From Prinsepia uniflora (lineage: Eukaryota; Streptophyta; Magnoliopsida; Rosales; Rosaceae), in NCBI GenBank assembly GCA_032719365.1, contig CM064872.1:70682752-70746751 (forward strand): a stretch of 64,000 nucleotides of DNA, written 5' to 3'. Made by a program: the position numbers and the translations under genes. Positions 61,000 to 64,000 of this stretch are shown here, piece after piece (positions within the stretch are counted from its first letter, which is position 1; every line of letters starts with the position of its first letter). The notes under the pieces are model-generated. The model did not search any database and was not told where the DNA came from. It saw nothing but the letters and a program-made list of their open reading frames with translations.

Positions 61000-62012
61000 G
61001 TTGGTTATTACGCCTCGTAGTCACTGTTTATAATGGTCCGACGACTTCAGAAGACCCAGGATAGCACATGCGTCCTAAACATACAACTCGCCACATAGCA
61101 CGCCAAAAAAAACACTCTTAAACGAATTCCGATCGACCTGAAATTACCACAATTGGATTGATAACGTCAAAAACTACATGATATGTGTTACTTTGTCTCA
61201 AAATTCGTGTCCAGGCGCCACCATGCGCTGGTGGAAGGTTGGTAGCCTTCCCCAAGTACTGCCACGTGCAGGTGACGTGGCTGCTAATATCACCACCGTT
61301 GTTGACATCATTACTGATGTCAATACTAACGTCACTATTGACATCATCGCTGACGTTATCATGATGCCATACCTGATAACCAGCGCCACCATGCGCTGCC
61401 GTTGCTGGTCGACAGAATCCGCCATTGAAGCCCAAACTTCAAATCTTCGTATCTTCCTTAAATCTCAACCAAATTAGGCGTTCTAATAGTCGAAATCTAT
61501 CTATTCGATCTAACGAACTCAAATATAAGCCCAGAATTGAGAGAAATTTTTTGGATTTTACGAAATCTAGCTCGAAAATTTTGGCTTCCTTCCTTCTTAA
61601 ATCTATGCCTTTCATGCGTCGTTTCTCCTACAGATTTTGATCATGGGAGTGCAAGGAACTCGAAAATGAACTTGGTTCAAGAATTAAAACGTTCAAAATG
61701 GAAGAGTGGTGTTTAGTTTTGGATTTTCGTGTCCACAGGTAAGAAGAGAGAGATAAGAGAGAGAGTAAGCAAACTGAAAATATGGCTGCTAAATGAGGAA
61801 GGGTAGAGGATAAGGGAAATCCTTATCCTTTCCCAAAATATCTCCCTTGACAAATGACCAAAATTCCCCTCAATGCTCCGAAAATGGTAAAACACTCAAA
61901 CGAAACCCAAATCACACGTACTGTCTGTTTATGAACTCGTGAGGATAAATTCTACACAATAGTTCAAGAAAATTCTCAATAGTGCCCCCGAACTAAAAGT
62001 GGCTACTGGACC
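61000..62012 (-). mobile_element. Heavily decayed reverse LTR relic Q
   Basis: Weak family-1 likeness: the hairpin GCCACGT-GCAGGTG-ACGTGGC (61261-61281), a cluster of TGACATCA/TGATGTCA-type motifs (61301-61360), two copies of GCGCCACCATGCGCTG (61216 and 61383), and an end with 'TGTCTGTTTATGAACTCGTGAGG' shortened features near 61920. No clear LTR terminus is visible. Confidence 0.45.
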
Positions 62013-63099
62013 TGTCAGGACCCGTCCCAAATATGGCCTCGATACCCGGGACGAACCCTGCTCCCGTCTGACAATCACACTTACAGTATAAAGAAAAACA
62101 AACAAACAGCCTTCACACAACGATAAGCATAACTATCAGACGAAGGAGTAAAATATACACAACAGTTAGTCAGAGCATAGTTCTACAAAATGGGCGCAAA
62201 AGTCCTACAATGCTAGTCTCGCAACGGAAGGACGTCGGAAGCTCTATGCCTCGATATCTGCCTCAACGTTCACCCCAGCGCTATCACCACGACCTGGAGG
62301 GAAAAATTTAAAAACCAAAAGTATGAGTGGACTAGAATAACCAAAAGTTGTAAAATCAGTTTATCACTAACTCCAGGTTAAGGAAAAATAAAAATCATTG
62401 TTCCCTTCGTTCTTAAAATAGGCATGCCCAACAAAGTATTAGAAAAACATAACATGAAACATCATAAGAAACAGAAACACTATAAAATCTCATAAGAAAC
62501 AGATACACTATAAAATACCATAAGAAACAGAAACACTATAAAACGGGTAGAGAAATCATAGTTCAGCATCAAATCATCATTTCCGATTAAACCTGCTGGA
62601 CCTATCCGAGTCTTTAAACTCAATCAGGCCTTAAATTAAATCCGAGTCTTTAAACTCCCGAGTCTTTAAACTCAATAGGCCTATGGGGGTAATATCAACA
62701 TATCCGAGTCTTTAAACTCCCGAGTCTTTAAACTCAATCCGGGCCCTTCCCCCGTCAATATCAATCCGGGTCTTTAAACCCAATATCCAGATCCAGCAAA
62801 TCCAATCCATATCCAGTGTAAAACCAATTCGTAATCGATCGCCAAACTCGAATTCGAAATCCCCGGTTCGAAGCCCTTCCCGCGTTCCAAACCGACATTC
62901 CGAACCCAAATCCGGAAATTCAGTCTTATACCCAGAAATCACACATAATCACAAATCATATTTCATAACCCATTGATCATCCTCAGAAAACATTTATAGG
63001 TTGAAATCGCAAATATGGCATCAAAATCCGAAAACCAGCCTTTTCTCAAAAAATCGTGCAAAATCTCGGAAATGTCTCGAAAAACGTGCAACACATATA
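62013..63099 (-). mobile_element. Truncated reverse LTR R
   Basis: R starts TGTCAGGACCCG at 62013 and matches H closely: the CTGACAATC segment, ACCTGGAGGGAAAA, GTGAGTGGACT-type box near 62325 and the GAGTC-TTTAA-ACTC hairpin series at 62600-62780. It is cut at 63099 by second-family LTR S, so its remainder is probably beyond the right edge. Confidence 0.7.
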
Positions 63100-64000
63100 T
63101 GATAGGACGTTAAATGAGCATTATTTTATATTATTTTATACCCTTTTATTTGAATTTTAATATTACAATATTAAATAAATTGATAAAATAAATTATTTTG
63201 TGATTTTATGTTTAGATAAATAAAGTTTGTAATTTGGAGCATTTTGGCGAAAGAATCGTCCCGATCGGAATTATAACGAACAAATTATGGACGAAATTCA
63301 GTGGGAATTATTAATTTAGTTATTAATTAATTAATTAATTATGTGCAGCCCGGCCCAGTGGATCAGTGCAGCCCAGCGAAAAGAAAAGAAAAAAAGAGGC
63401 CCGCCAGCCCAGCAAAGAAGTCCAGCAGCCGATTTCTGTTCGGCCCAGCCCGCATAGCAGCGGCCCAAACTGGCGCAGCCCGCACCCTCAAGCCTTTCCC
63501 AGCCGCGGCAGTCCTGTACCGAACGCGCAGACAAACATCCGGCGCGCGCCTGCCGAATCGCAGGTCCTCTCTTCAGTGATCGCCTGCCGAGCGCCAGCTT
63601 CCCAATTCAGCAGCCAGCCACCGGAAATTCCTGCCCTCTTTTCCAGCAATTTCCACCCAACTTCCACCCAAATTCCTTCCACTTTCCAACCCAATTTTGC
63701 AACTTTACAACTCAAACCACCTCTAAACATCATCACAAATCTTTATTACTCATCATTCCATTATTCCACATTTTTTATTGTATTTTTATATTATTTTTGG
63801 TAGCTTTCTCCACCTATAAATAGGGTTTCAATTCACTTGTTGAAACACACCTTCTTTGAGGCACACATTTGAGCCTTCTTTGAGAGAAACTTTGGCAAAG
63901 TATCTCCAATACAAAGTTTAGAGTTTGAGTTCATATTTCCCAAGTTTATTTCCTCCATCTTCATAAGGTTCCGTCCGCTGTCGGAGAATCATATGAATAA
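63100..64000 (+). mobile_element. Second-family LTR S, runs off the window
   Basis: S begins TGATAGGACG at 63100, inside R. It shares with K the early 'TTATTTTATATTATTTTATA' segment, 'AGCATTTTGGCGAAA' (63239), a TATAAATA box (63815-63822) and the closing 'CTCCATCTTCATAAGGTTCC' segment (63954). The GC-rich middle (63340-63620, many CCCAGC and GCCCAGC units) is not found in K. No coding sequence is recognised. Confidence 0.65.

Noticed and set aside
63366..63803. 145-residue Pro/Ser-rich frame
   Set aside because: It lies in the GC-rich repeat part of LTR S and has no recognisable domain.

Overview
The window is plant nuclear DNA, most likely from a eudicot; I cannot name the species. The evidence is a 15-exon, GT-AG spliced CTR1/EDR1-class Raf-like kinase gene with plant-size introns, a single-exon membrane-anchored TPR gene, a ZFWD-type (CCCH zinc finger plus WD40) pseudogene, and a dense pile of nested plant LTR retrotransposon remnants. 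No gag-pol reading frame survives anywhere.

Layout. 1-15040: an LTR (A) whose element runs off the left edge, holding a reverse solo LTR (B), which in turn holds an LTR element with non-coding interior (C) and a solo LTR (D); the tail of a further reverse LTR (E) follows. 15041-15323: unrecognised gene-like fragment. 15324-about 33300: an LTR of a second family (K) split by solo LTR F and by reverse LTR G; G holds reverse LTR H, and H holds solo LTRs I and J plus a 2.1-kb internal tandem duplication. 33687-34254: ZFWD pseudogene and gene scraps. 34634-38062: solo LTR L. 38063-42300: AT-rich intergenic DNA. 42300-50359: the gene island, with the kinase (42883-48815) and the TPR protein (49700-50359), both on the plus strand. 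51218-64000: a second LTR pile (old M holding solo LTR N; an old forward relic holding solo LTR P; decayed Q; truncated R; second-family LTR S running off the right edge).

Family-1 LTRs are about 2.6-3.4 kb, begin TGTAAC(G/A) and end CCTGTCA or CCTATCA. Eight solo copies have perfect 5-bp target duplications: B CTCCA, D TTGGC, F TATAA, I TGGAG, J TTAAA, L GTGAT, N AGTTA, P ATTTT. Element C has CAGTG. These duplications fix the boundaries and give a relative order of insertion.

Main points for a second look: (1) arrays of short hairpins in the LTRs whose arms co-vary while a triloop, often NGG, is kept; (2) a 1-1.4-kb LTR module bounded by a 12-bp inverted repeat whose two ends change together; (3) eight perfect TGACGTCA palindromes plus a G-box within 155 bp of one LTR; (4) a catalytic HWD instead of HRD in the kinase; (5) two independent insertions at the same base of the host LTR. 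The kinase and TPR genes look intact and share no obvious pathway.
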